Assembly: GCA_963822825.1 (NCBI GenBank)
Contig: CAWGIW010000012.1
Coordinates: 488,620-552,619, forward strand
Origin: JAWWPY01 sp963822825
GTDB taxonomy: Bacteria > Actinomycetota > Actinomycetes > Streptosporangiales > Streptosporangiaceae
Direction: 5' to 3'
DNA length: 64,000 nucleotides
Made by a program: the position numbers and the translations under genes. The notes under the pieces were generated by a model, which saw nothing but the letters and a program-made list of their open reading frames with translations, ran no database searches and was not told the DNA's origin. Positions within the stretch are counted from its first letter, which is position 1; every line of letters begins with the position of its first letter. Shown here piece by piece: positions 8,480-16,948 of this stretch.

Positions 8480-9559
8480 TCAGGGCGCGCCCGGGAGCTT
8501 CCGGGGCTCACTCGCACGGGCGCCGCTCCGGCCCGTGGCGCCCGTGGTCCGCAGCCAGTACCCGACGGGGAACAGCCGGACGTGCAGGTGCTCGTCCACC
8601 AGCCCCCACAGCCCGCGGCGGGCGAACAGGGCCACGACGATCGCCACCAGGCCCAGGATGATCAGGTACCACGCGTTGTAGGAGGCCAGCGTCTGCTGCA
8701 GCACCATGTACACGATGGTGCCGATGATCGGCCCCTCGATCGTGCCCAGCCCGCCGATGATGGTCGCAAACGCCATCTCCGCGGTCCACTGCACGCTGAA
8801 CACCGCGCTCGGCTGCACCTGGAGCTGGCTGATCGCGAGCAGGGCGCCCGCGGCGCCGCAGCCGGCGCCCGCCACCACGAACACCAGCAGCCTGGCCAGG
8901 TCGACCCGCGCCCCGGAACTGCGCGCGGCCACCTCGTCGTCGCGGATGGCGGTGAGCACCAAGCCAAGCCTGCCGCGCAGCAGCAGGTAGACGGAGGCCA
9001 GCGCGAGTACCGTGACGGCCAGCCCGGCCCAGTAGGTGTACGCGGTGAGCAGCGCCGGGCTGAACCCGGACAGGCCGGGCAGCGGCATGCCGGTCCCGCC
9101 GCCGATCGAGGAAAACTTCTCGATGATGAGCATGACGGTCGCGGCGAGCACCCAGGTGGCGATCGCGAAGTACCCGGTGCGCAGCCGGGAGACCAGCCAC
9201 CACAGGGGCAGCGCCGCGACGCCGCAGCCGATCGCCGCGATGGGCAGCGCGGCGAACGGCGAGGTGCCGTGGATGGCGAGGATCAGCACGAAGTACGCGC
9301 CGAGTCCCACGAACGCCTGCTGCCCCACCGACACCAGGCCCGCGTATCCCGCCAGCAGGTTCCACATGCTGGCCATGGTGAGCACGATGAACCCCTGCAC
9401 CATGATGGCGGTGGTGCCCGAGTAGACGATGTAGGGAAAGAATGCGAGCACGACGACGACGATCAGCGCGCCCGCCCCCGTCCAGGCGACGCTTCTGCGC
9501 GACCGGGTGACCCGGAATCTTTCTGCCGGACGAGAGGTGGGTTCGGTGGCCAGGCTCAC
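8480..9559 (-). CDS. livM: Branched-chain amino-acid-type ABC transporter permease (LivM-like)
   Basis: Inner-membrane permease of the HAAT family, 359 aa, about ten hydrophobic segments. Visible family segments are LAGYAGLVSVGQQAFVGLGA, the cytoplasmic coupling motif AIRDDEVAARSSG (EAA-like loop) and the FATIIGGLGTIEGPIIGT block. The GTG start at 9559 overlaps the livH stop at 9556, so the permeases are translationally coupled. It is the last gene of the minus-strand operon running from the binding protein at 13412; it converges on the polyprenyl synthase with 45 bases between them. The substrate is inferred from family only. Confidence 0.93.
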   Translation of the reverse strand: MSLATEPTSRPAERFRVTRSRRSVAWTGAGALIVVVVLAFFPYIVYSGTTAIMVQGFIVLTMASMWNLLAGYAGLVSVGQQAFVGLGAYFVLILAIHGTSPFAALPIAAIGCGVAALPLWWLVSRLRTGYFAIATWVLAATVMLIIEKFSSIGGGTGMPLPGLSGFSPALLTAYTYWAGLAVTVLALASVYLLLRGRLGLVLTAIRDDEVAARSSGARVDLARLLVFVVAGAGCGAAGALLAISQLQVQPSAVFSVQWTAEMAFATIIGGLGTIEGPIIGTIVYMVLQQTLASYNAWYLIILGLVAIVVALFARRGLWGLVDEHLHVRLFPVGYWLRTTGATGRSGARASEPRKLPGAP

Positions 9560-10431
9560 GACTGTGCCCTCCGGGTGGTAAGGCCCTGCGGGCGCAGCAC
9601 GAGCACGGCGAGGAACAGGATGTACCCGGCGAGGACCTCGTCGGAGATGTTGATCTGGGCGCCGATCTGCTGGGCCACGCCCAGCACCACGCCGCCGAGC
9701 AGGGTGCCCCACAGGGAGCCGAGCCCGCCGATCACCACCGCCGCGAACGCGAACAGCAGGATCGTGTCGGTGCCCGTGGTCGGCTGGAGCTGGGAGTACA
9801 TGCCGTAGGCGATGCCGGCCAGCGCCACGGTGCCGAACGCGACCGCCGCCGCGATGCCGAACACGTGCCGGTAGTCGGCCCCGGCCAGCTGCGCCGCTTC
9901 CCGGTCGTCGGCGACGGCGCGGATCAGGCGGCCATACCTGGTCGCGGACAGGAAGTACTGAAGCCCGAGCAGCACCACCACGGCCACCGCGAAGATGACC
10001 ACGAGCAGGTAGCCGATCTGGATCTGCGAGCCGAGCTTGAAGGAGCCGCTCACCAGGGGCAGCCCGGTGCCGATCGCGCGGCTGTTGGCGGTGAAGAACT
10101 GGAGCAGGCCGTTCTCGATCACCACCGACAGGCCGAAGGTGACTATCAGCGTGGTGAGGACGCTGCGGTCGAGCGCGCCCTGGATGATCGTACGCTGCAG
10201 CACGTAGCCGAGCAGCGCCATCACCGGTACCACGATGAGGAAGGACCAGAGCGCGGGGATGTGGGTGGCGGCGATGACGCCGATCGCGACGTAGCCCGCG
10301 ACCACCGCGAGGTCGCCGTGCGCGAGGTTCACGACCTTCATGACCCCGAACATCAGCGACAGCCCACAGGCGAACAGCGCGTACAGCCCGCCGGTCAGCA
10401 CCCCCTGGATGATGGCGTTTACCCAGGCCAT
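9556..10431 (-). CDS. livH: Branched-chain amino-acid-type ABC transporter permease (LivH-like)
   Basis: Second HAAT-family permease, 291 aa, with about eight membrane segments. The N-terminal GLYALFACGLSLMFGVMKVVN and NLAHGDLAVVAGY are characteristic of LivH. The EAA-like loop is RAVADDREAAQLAGAD, followed by the AAVVIGGLGSLWGTLLGG block. The ATG at 10431 shares its A with the livF stop (TAATG), and its own stop overlaps livM. Together with livM it forms the transmembrane pore of the importer. Confidence 0.94.
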   Translation of the reverse strand: MAWVNAIIQGVLTGGLYALFACGLSLMFGVMKVVNLAHGDLAVVAGYVAIGVIAATHIPALWSFLIVVPVMALLGYVLQRTIIQGALDRSVLTTLIVTFGLSVVIENGLLQFFTANSRAIGTGLPLVSGSFKLGSQIQIGYLLVVIFAVAVVVLLGLQYFLSATRYGRLIRAVADDREAAQLAGADYRHVFGIAAAVAFGTVALAGIAYGMYSQLQPTTGTDTILLFAFAAVVIGGLGSLWGTLLGGVVLGVAQQIGAQINISDEVLAGYILFLAVLVLRPQGLTTRRAQS

Positions 10432-11234
10432 TACGGCTCACTCCCCTCGCCGGGCGGGCTGGCCGAGGCGGCGCCCGCCAGGCCGAAGTAGGCCGCCTCG
10501 ACCTGGTCCGCGGTGACGTCGGCGGGCCTGCTTTCCAGGGTGGTCCGGCCCTCCAGCAGGCAGTGGATGTGCGATGACACCCGCAGGGCCTGGCTCACGT
10601 CCTGCTCGACGAGCAGCACGGTGAGGCCGGTCCCCAGGATCTGCGGCAGCATCCCGTAGATGCGCTGGACGACAACGGGCGCCAGGCCGAGCGACAACTC
10701 GTCGAGCAGCAGCACGCGGGGGTTGGCCACGAGCGCCCGGCCGATGGCGAGCGTCTGCTGCTCGCCGCCGGAAAGCTGGGCGGTCAGCTGGTTGCGGCGC
10801 TCTCGCATCCAGCCGAACATCTCGTACACCCGCTCGATGGTCCACGGGCCCGGCCGCGCGTACGTCCCGCCGACCCGCAGGTTTTCCTCTACGGACAGCG
10901 ACCCGAACAGCCGCCTGCCCTCCGGCACCATGACGATCCCCTGCCTGACCCGGCGCTCGGGCCGCAGCCCGGTCACGTCCTTGCCGTCGAACCGGACCGA
11001 GCCCGTCGTCGGATGGTGCAGGCCGGCGATCGTGCGCAGCAGCGTGGACTTGCCCGCGCCGTTCGCGCCGATGATCGCGTAGACCTCGCCGGGGAGCACC
11101 CGCAGCGAGATGCCGTCAAGGGCCCGGAGCTGCCCGTGGTGCACGATAAGGTCGCGGACCTCCAGCAGCGGCGTCTCGTTGGCCGGCCGATCCCCGCCAA
11201 GCTCCCCGTCTCCTTTCGCTGCCGATGCGTTCAC
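10431..11234 (-). CDS. livF: ABC transporter ATP-binding protein (LivF-like)
   Basis: ATPase of the branched-chain amino-acid-type importer, 267 aa. Walker A is GANGAGKST, the signature is LSGGEQQTLAIGRAL, and Walker B is VLLLDELSLGL. The VPEGRRLFGSLSVEENL segment is typical of LivF. GTG at 11234 is chosen because it overlaps the livG stop (GTGA). The open frame extends further upstream to 11807, but that part is the antisense-like shadow of livG. About 30 polar residues precede the ABC domain. Confidence 0.93.
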   Translation of the reverse strand: MNASAAKGDGELGGDRPANETPLLEVRDLIVHHGQLRALDGISLRVLPGEVYAIIGANGAGKSTLLRTIAGLHHPTTGSVRFDGKDVTGLRPERRVRQGIVMVPEGRRLFGSLSVEENLRVGGTYARPGPWTIERVYEMFGWMRERRNQLTAQLSGGEQQTLAIGRALVANPRVLLLDELSLGLAPVVVQRIYGMLPQILGTGLTVLLVEQDVSQALRVSSHIHCLLEGRTTLESRPADVTADQVEAAYFGLAGAASASPPGEGSEP

Positions 11235-12037
11235 GGCTCGCGTTCCCCATCCACCGTCCCATCCCCCTTCACTGCCAAGGGTGCCTCCAGGGACCCGCCG
11301 GCCAGCGCCGCGGTGACCTCGGTGCCGAGAAAGACCTCGCGGACCGCGGGGTCGGCCAGCACCGTGGCCGGGTCGCCGTCGCCGACGAATGTGCCGCCGG
11401 CCAGGCACATCAGCCGGCTCACCACGGGGGTGAGCGCGCGAACCACGTGTTCGATCCAGATCACCGCGGTGCCCTCGGCGTTGACGCCGCGGACGATCTC
11501 GACAAGCTGCGCGACCTCGGGGTCGGTGAGGCCGCCCGCCACCTCGTCGAGCAGGAGCAGCGTGGGCTGCGTGGCGAGGGCGCGGGCCAGTTCCAGCCGC
11601 TTGCGCTGCAGCAGGCCGAGCCGCTCGGCCGGCACGTTCGCCTGGCCGGACAGGCCGGTCCGCTCCAGCGCCGCGACCGCTGCCGCGTAGCTGGCCCGCC
11701 GCCGCAGGCCGCCACCCTGCTGGGCGGCGACCAGCAGGTTCTCGAACACGGTCATGTCCCCGAACGGCCGCGGCACCTGGTACGTCCGGCCGACGCCCAG
11801 CCTGCACCGCGCGGCCGCGTCCAGCTTGGTGATCGTGCGCCCGCCGAAGCGAATCTCGCCCGCGCCGGGGGCGAGACTCCCGGAGATGAGGCCGAACAGG
11901 CTCGTCTTGCCGGCACCGTTCGGCCCCACGATCCCAACCGTGTCCCCGGCCCCGACGGCCAGCGACAGATCCTCCGCGATGACGACCTGGCCGAACCGTT
12001 TCGTCACGTGGTCTAGCTCGAGCAGCGGGCTGGTCAT
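11231..12037 (-). CDS. livG: ABC transporter ATP-binding protein (LivG-like)
   Basis: Second ATPase of the importer, 268 aa. Walker A is GPNGAGKTS, Walker B is LLLLDEVAGGL, and the switch His lies in IWIEHVVRAL. The signature motif is atypical: where LSxGxQQ is expected, the sequence reads LGLLQRKRLELARAL, as in some LivG-like proteins. A C-terminal tail of about 25 residues (after AALAGGS) is not part of the usual fold. It starts five bases after the substrate-binding protein's stop and overlaps livF by four bases. Confidence 0.92.
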   Translation of the reverse strand: MTSPLLELDHVTKRFGQVVIAEDLSLAVGAGDTVGIVGPNGAGKTSLFGLISGSLAPGAGEIRFGGRTITKLDAAARCRLGVGRTYQVPRPFGDMTVFENLLVAAQQGGGLRRRASYAAAVAALERTGLSGQANVPAERLGLLQRKRLELARALATQPTLLLLDEVAGGLTDPEVAQLVEIVRGVNAEGTAVIWIEHVVRALTPVVSRLMCLAGGTFVGDGDPATVLADPAVREVFLGTEVTAALAGGSLEAPLAVKGDGTVDGEREP

Positions 12038-12041
12038 ACAG

Positions 12042-13412
12042 TCACGGGTTAGTCGGCTTCAGGTCGGCGGTGATCTTCGCCTGCGGCTGCAACGTATTGT
12101 CGACGACCTGCATCTCCAGCGGGTACTTGGTCCCCTTCTGCCACTGCACGCCGACCGGCGGGGTGATCGCCACGCCCGGCGCGGGCCCGCCGGAGGCGAA
12201 GTTCAGCGGCCCGGCCAGCGCCGGGATGTTCACCTTATGGATGGCGTCGGCGACCTCCGCCTTGTCGTGCGGGTCGCTCACCGAGGTGAGGGCCGCGTGG
12301 GCGGCCTCGAAGAGGCTGTAGTTGCTGATGTTGGAGTTCCACTGCCCGTTGGTAGATGCCTCGAACTCGTTGGCCATCTGCTGGCAGGTCTCCCCGGTGA
12401 ACGAGGACTTCCACGGAAGCGTCGGCGCCCACCAAGCGTCGGTGGCCACGTTGTTCACCAGGTTCCCGAGCGCGTAGGCATCGGGCGGGAAAAGCAGCAC
12501 CTTGGCCACCGTGGCCAGCTTCGGCTTGAAGCCCTGCTGCACCGCCTGCTTCCACATGGTGGCGAAGTCGGGCGGCAGCGGCACGTTGGTGAAGAAGTCG
12601 GCGTTGGCCGACTTGAACTGGGAGATCATCGAGGAGTAGTTCGTGGTGCCGTCGGGGTAGGCCGAGGACACGTCGAACGTGTAGCCCGCCGCCTTGGCGA
12701 TCGGCGGGAACACCGCGCGGAAGGCGTTGCCGTCCGAGTCGTTGGGGAACGCGGCGGCGACCACCTTGTTGGTGTGGAGCTGGTCGTGGATCCGGTCCCA
12801 CATCGGGATGAAGGCCTTGACCAGGTGCTCGGCGCCCAGGAAGTACATCACCACGTACTTCGCCTTCTCCGTCGCGTGCTGCGGGTTGCCCTGCGGGAAC
12901 AGGTTGAGGTACCAGGACTCCCACGGGATGTTCGAGCAGATCAGCGGCGTGCCGAGCGTTTCGGCCTGGCTGGACACCGCGTTCACGGTCTCCGGCGTGG
13001 ACGACGCCAGCAGCAGATTCACGCCGTCGCTCAGGATGGCCGTCTTGGCCAGGTCCCCGGCCCGGGTCGGGCTGGACTGGGTGTCGTAGGACTTGATCGT
13101 GACCGAGTAGGTCTTGCCGCCGGCCTTGAACCCGTTCTTGTACTGGGTGGTCTGCTTGATCTTGGAGGTCACCCAGTTGTCTGCCGCACCGAATCCGGCC
13201 AGGGAACCGGTCAGTGGGTGGATCCAGCCGATCGTGATGTTCTTGGTGCCGCCCGACCCCGAACTGCCGCCCTTGATGCCGGAACTGCACGCCTGGAGCA
13301 GCCCGCCGCCCCCCATGACGGCTGCGCCGACGCCGGCCGCGCGCAGCAGGCCCCGTCGGCTGATGCTGCCGATGGGGCTAGTACTGTCGGATTGCGCAGT
13401 CTGGTCACTCAT
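12042..13412 (-). CDS. ABC transporter substrate-binding lipoprotein (periplasmic-binding-protein type 1)
   Basis: Extracytoplasmic solute-binding protein of the HAAT importer, 456 aa, first gene of the operon. The N-terminus has a Tat motif (SRRGLLRAAG) and a lipobox (LLQAC), so it is probably exported folded and lipid-anchored. It then has a Ser/Gly linker and the Peripla_BP_6 opening ITIGWIHPLTGSLAGFGAADNW. AAGGAG lies about 11 bases upstream of the ATG. Amide- or branched-amino-acid-like ligands are typical of the family, but the ligand cannot be told from sequence. Confidence 0.92.
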   Translation of the reverse strand: MSDQTAQSDSTSPIGSISRRGLLRAAGVGAAVMGGGGLLQACSSGIKGGSSGSGGTKNITIGWIHPLTGSLAGFGAADNWVTSKIKQTTQYKNGFKAGGKTYSVTIKSYDTQSSPTRAGDLAKTAILSDGVNLLLASSTPETVNAVSSQAETLGTPLICSNIPWESWYLNLFPQGNPQHATEKAKYVVMYFLGAEHLVKAFIPMWDRIHDQLHTNKVVAAAFPNDSDGNAFRAVFPPIAKAAGYTFDVSSAYPDGTTNYSSMISQFKSANADFFTNVPLPPDFATMWKQAVQQGFKPKLATVAKVLLFPPDAYALGNLVNNVATDAWWAPTLPWKSSFTGETCQQMANEFEASTNGQWNSNISNYSLFEAAHAALTSVSDPHDKAEVADAIHKVNIPALAGPLNFASGGPAPGVAITPPVGVQWQKGTKYPLEMQVVDNTLQPQAKITADLKPTNP

Positions 13413-14103
13413 CCGTAATCGATCTCCTTATGAGGTCGCGTCGCCGAGCGCGGAACCACTCTATGAGGGGACACCGGTGGTCTCCCTCGCCTGGGCATGG
13501 CCGCTCGGCGTCGTGAGGCTAACATCATCTGAATTCCGGCGCAGCCGCACTTGTCTCATCATGAGAGAGTCGCTTTCATTTCTTGAGTCTCACGGGCAAG
13601 AGCAACTAGCGTGCGGCCAAGTGGCTGCGCGGGACCTCGGTGCGGAATGCCTTACTTTCTGCTTTGTGGACTGATGCTCGCTTGATGACGCGTGCTTTGC
13701 GGAGCGCTGCCGTACGGAGACTCGTCCGGTCGCGGCACCAACGGACGGACACGCTCGTTCGCTTTGCGAACGAGCGTGCATAACTTGAACAGAATGCCAC
13801 CATGCCTGTACGTGGATAGTCAACTGCTGTTACGCAACTGTTGTCACCGGCTAGGAGTATGGAGCCAGGCTGGAGGTGATCCAGGCCTCGGCATAGCGCG
13901 TGCGGCCGACGCCACTGATGCGAAATGGACAGTCATCTTGCTATGGCGCCCGTACCTGGCTCGCCGGGCCGTCAAATCACGTGAAACGGGTGGGGCTCCG
14001 GTGATCTTCCCAGGTCGGCGGCGGAGGGTTATATTCGTCGCGTCGGCGTAGACGCTGGGAAATTCGGCGGCAGCGGAACCCGGCGCACGGGCAGGGGGAT
14101 GAC
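13413..14103. promoter_or_regulatory. Divergent intergenic region between ABC operon and membrane gene pair
   Basis: About 690 bases without a convincing gene separate the minus-strand transporter operon from the plus-strand gene at 14104. It must hold both promoters. The part at 13540-13860 is noticeably less GC-rich than the flanking genes. The only clear structure is the hairpin at 13750-13778. Short open frames here have no recognisable similarity. Confidence 0.6.
13750..13778. promoter_or_regulatory. Perfect 13-bp inverted repeat with 3-base loop
   Basis: The arms cacgctcgttcgc and gcgaacgagcgtg are perfectly complementary around ttt. No T-run follows on either strand, so a Rho-independent terminator is unlikely. 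An operator or an RNA hairpin in a 5' leader is possible. Confidence 0.6.
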
Positions 14104-14715
14104 ATGACGCAGCAGATCGCCGCCGTTCCGGCAGGCTCCGAGGGCAGTATGCCACCGGACCGGACCGACTTCGAGATCGTGCCGGTACGGGGCTTGGCCG
14201 TTGTTGCCCTCGTCCTGGCCGGGCTGATCACCGTCATTGCCACCAACACGCGGTGGGGCGTCGGCTTCTTCCATGTCGTTGGCGGCGGCATGTGGACCGC
14301 GCTGGATCTCTTCCTCGGCTTCGTGCTGGGGCCGATCCTGGGACGGCTGTCCATCCCGGCCAGAATCGAGGTCACCACCCGGCTGATGCCGAAGATGATT
14401 CTCATCATGCCGACCGTTGTTGTCTGCACTCTCGCGGCCGGCTGGCAGCTGGCCCTGCAGACCGGTGACATCAACACCTCCTTCTCGCACCACAGCTGGC
14501 TGGTGGCGTCGATGATCATCGTCGCCGTGATGGCCGTGGTCGCGCTCGGCGTCCTCGAGCCGGCCAACCTGGCCGTGCTGTTCGAGTTGAAGAAACCCAG
14601 GCCCGACGGCGCGGTGATCGCCAAATTGATGCGCCGCTTCATCTACTCGGCGGGCATCACTGGCGCCATGCAGGTGGCCACCTTGATCATCATGACCAGA
14701 CTGGCAACGATATGA
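14104..14715 (+). CDS. Integral membrane protein, DUF2269/CopD-like
   Basis: A 203-aa protein with five predicted membrane segments after a polar N-terminus of about 25 residues. FFHVVGGGMWTALDLFLG, with His and Gly/Trp near a helix start, recalls DUF2269 and CopD-type membrane proteins; other His residues occur in FSHHSW. ATG at 14104 follows GCAGGGGGATG. The stop overlaps the next gene by ATGA, so the two are translated together and probably form a complex. Function is unknown; a haem- or copper-related role is conjecture from the His placement. Confidence 0.65.
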   Translation: MTQQIAAVPAGSEGSMPPDRTDFEIVPVRGLAVVALVLAGLITVIATNTRWGVGFFHVVGGGMWTALDLFLGFVLGPILGRLSIPARIEVTTRLMPKMILIMPTVVVCTLAAGWQLALQTGDINTSFSHHSWLVASMIIVAVMAVVALGVLEPANLAVLFELKKPRPDGAVIAKLMRRFIYSAGITGAMQVATLIIMTRLATI

Positions 14716-15152
14716 GCAGCGACGTTACCGGTGGCGCGCTCGCCGAGAGCATCGCCGACCGTAAGCTGCCGCCGATCGCCGAGATCGCCGTCGCCTCGAT
14801 CGTGCTGATGCTGACCGGTGGCGTCTACCTGGCCGCGCAACTTCCCGGACACCCGGCTCTGGTCCTGCCGGCTGCTTTGGTAGCCGCCGGCGCCCTCCTC
14901 ACCGTGGCCGACATGGCGCTGCTCAGCCGTGTCCGGCCGTTCGCGTGGCCGACGTTCTTCCTCGTTTTCCGCTGGGGCCTGCTGGCCTACCTGGTCATCG
15001 CCGGGCTGCTCGGATACGTGTTCATCCGCGACCACACGCCCGGGGCCACGATGGCCGTGCTGGCGGCCACCCTCGCGGTATTCGCCCTCGACGTTCCGGT
15101 CATCCTCGCCTTCACCGTGGCCAGGTTCCAGAACCCCGGGCCCGAGGCGTAA
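14712..15152 (+). CDS. Small integral membrane protein, partner of the upstream gene
   Basis: A 146-aa protein with four predicted helices, starting inside the upstream stop (ATGA). I do not recognise a family with confidence. Charged residues are concentrated at the N-terminus (ESIADRKLPPIAEI) and between helices (SRVRPFAW). Coupling to the DUF2269-like gene suggests a two-subunit membrane complex. It converges on the Clp-N gene with only eight bases between stops. Confidence 0.7.
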   Translation: MSSDVTGGALAESIADRKLPPIAEIAVASIVLMLTGGVYLAAQLPGHPALVLPAALVAAGALLTVADMALLSRVRPFAWPTFFLVFRWGLLAYLVIAGLLGYVFIRDHTPGATMAVLAATLAVFALDVPVILAFTVARFQNPGPEA

Positions 15153-15160
15153 GCCACGTT

Positions 15161-16018
15161 TTACGCGGCGCCGTCCTGCGGTTCGATGCCTTGCTGGCGG
15201 AGGAGACCGCGGAGGCGCTTGACCTCTTCACTCAGCTGGTGAAGTCCCTCGGCTAGAGACGGCAGGTCCAGATGCGCGGTGGCCCACTCCTCCTGCCGGG
15301 CGGCCTTCTCGGCGAGCAGTTGCCTTTCCCGGTCCCGCAGCGTCGCCGCGTTCTCGTAGTCCTCGGCGCCGGCGGCGGATTCCTTGTCCCGGCGGACCTG
15401 CGCGATCCCCTGGTCGAGCTCGCTGACGTCCGGCCCGATACCCACGCGCTGCTCCACGGCTGACAGGCGCGAGTTGATCAGCTCGACTCGGCCGAGGACC
15501 TCAGACAGCAGCCGGCGCTCCTTTCCGCCCGCCAAGCTGAGGCGCCGTGCGGCGTGGCCCGTTCCCGGCTCGTCCTCGTCCCTGGCCTCTTCTACCAGCC
15601 GGATCACCTGCCGGCGGACCCGGCTCAGGTCCCCGCCGAGCTTGACGAGCACCTGGGCGGCGGCGCCTTTGCCCTCCCGGAGCAGGCCCAGCAGGATGTG
15701 CTCGGTGCCGATGTAGTTGTGACCGAGCTGCAGCGCCTCCCGCAGCGACAGTTCCAGCACCTTCTTGGCCCGCGGGGTATACGGAATGTGCCCGGACGGC
15801 ACCCCCCGGCCCTCGCCGATGATCTCCTCTATCTGCTGGCGTACCGCCTCCGGGCTGATTCCCAGCGACTCCAGCGCGCGGGCCGCCACCCCCTCGCCCT
15901 CGCGAACGAGGCCGAGCAGGATGTGCTCGGTGCCGATGTGGTTGTGGTTGAGCCTTCTGGCTTCTTCCTGAGCCAGGACCACAACCCGCCGCGCCCGGCC
16001 GGTAAACCGCTCAAACAT
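15161..16018 (-). CDS. Clp N-terminal domain protein with UVR-like coiled coil, lacking AAA+ domains
   Basis: A 285-aa protein. Residues 1-145 are a double Clp_N repeat almost like ClpC (MFERFTGRARRVVVLAQEEA, then two HIGTEHILLGL / YIGTEHILLGL units). Residues 180-265 resemble the ClpC middle region with a UVR motif (EDYENAATLRDRERQLLAEKA). The AAA+ modules with Walker motifs are absent, so it cannot unfold proteins itself. It may deliver substrates to ClpC, or compete for them or for McsB-type adaptors. ATG at 16018 is chosen because the family begins with MFERFT. The open frame extends upstream without similarity. Confidence 0.88.
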   Translation of the reverse strand: MFERFTGRARRVVVLAQEEARRLNHNHIGTEHILLGLVREGEGVAARALESLGISPEAVRQQIEEIIGEGRGVPSGHIPYTPRAKKVLELSLREALQLGHNYIGTEHILLGLLREGKGAAAQVLVKLGGDLSRVRRQVIRLVEEARDEDEPGTGHAARRLSLAGGKERRLLSEVLGRVELINSRLSAVEQRVGIGPDVSELDQGIAQVRRDKESAAGAEDYENAATLRDRERQLLAEKAARQEEWATAHLDLPSLAEGLHQLSEEVKRLRGLLRQQGIEPQDGAA

Positions 16019-16160
16019 GTCCGCTCCGCCCTTCTCAGCCCCGTGCCGGTGGTATCCGGTCGGTATCAAGATACATCGCGTCATCAGATTGGCAAGATAT
16101 ATCGCGAGTTCCGCGTGGGCGGCGGTGCGGAAATATTCTGAGGTGCCCCGGAGGCGGGAG

Positions 16161-16925
16161 CTAGCCGGGGGCGCCGCCACGGCCGGCGCCGCGGCGGAAG
16201 CGCTCGACGCCATCGGCCAGCGCGGGGGCGCCCAGCGCCGTCAGGCCGTGGCGGAACTCGTTCGCCATGGCCTCCTCGTCGCTGAGTGAGACGCTCTCCA
16301 GCGCTGACCGCCGGTCGCTGCGCAGGCACTGCTGGGGCAGCGCGGCCAGTTCGCGGGCGAGTTCCTCCGCGGCCGCGCGCGCCTGGCCATGGGGCACCAC
16401 CCGGCTGACCAGGCCGATTTGCAGCGCCTCGGCGGCGGGTACGCCGCGGCCGGTGAGGATCAGGTCGAGCGCGCGGCCGAGGCCTACCAGGCGGGGCAGC
16501 CGCACCGTACCGCCGTCGATCAGCGGGACTCCCCACCGGCGGCAGAACACGCCGAGGACCGCGCCCTCCTCGGCGACCCGCAGGTCACACCAGAGCGCCA
16601 GTTCCAGGCCGCCGGCCACCGCGGGCCCGGAGATCGCCGCGATCACCGGCTTGGTCAGCCGCAGCCGGGTCGGGCCCATCGGCCCGTCACCGTCCGGTTC
16701 GGTTCGGTTGCCGTCTGGGCCGCCCACCGCCTTGAGGTCGGCGCCCGCGCAGAACGTCCCGCCGGATCCCCACAAGACAGCAACCGAAGCGGCCTCGTCG
16801 GCCTCGAACTCCCGGAAGGCAGCCGCCAGGGCCGCGGCGGCCGGGCCATCGACCGCGTTGCGCACCTCGGGGCGGTCCATGATGACGGTCGTGACCGGCC
16901 CGGCCCGCTCCACGCGTACGGTCAT
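16161..16925 (-). CDS. Enoyl-CoA hydratase/isomerase family protein
   Basis: Crotonase-fold protein, 254 aa, of the kind that hydrates or isomerises acyl-CoA esters. The CoA-binding and oxyanion-hole segments are FCAGADLKAVGG and ISGPAVAGGLELALWCDLRVA. DRPEVRNAVDG at the N-terminus is typical. The position of one catalytic Glu (GVFCRRWGVPLIDGGT) looks altered relative to classical hydratases, so the exact reaction is open. An insertion with NRTEPDGDG follows the first oxyanion segment. It lies just downstream of korB, on the same strand with a 23-base gap. Confidence 0.88.
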   Translation of the reverse strand: MTVRVERAGPVTTVIMDRPEVRNAVDGPAAAALAAAFREFEADEAASVAVLWGSGGTFCAGADLKAVGGPDGNRTEPDGDGPMGPTRLRLTKPVIAAISGPAVAGGLELALWCDLRVAEEGAVLGVFCRRWGVPLIDGGTVRLPRLVGLGRALDLILTGRGVPAAEALQIGLVSRVVPHGQARAAAEELARELAALPQQCLRSDRRSALESVSLSDEEAMANEFRHGLTALGAPALADGVERFRRGAGRGGAPG

Positions 16926-16948
16926 CGCGAGCGCCGGCCCTAGATCAC

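Noticed and set aside
11754..13418. Plus-strand frame of 554 codons over the substrate-binding protein
   Set aside because: Arg/Gly/Val-rich shadow sequence; the minus-strand gene has a Tat signal, lipobox and family homology.
13750..13778. Hairpin as a Rho-independent terminator
   Set aside because: No T-run on either strand directly after the stem.
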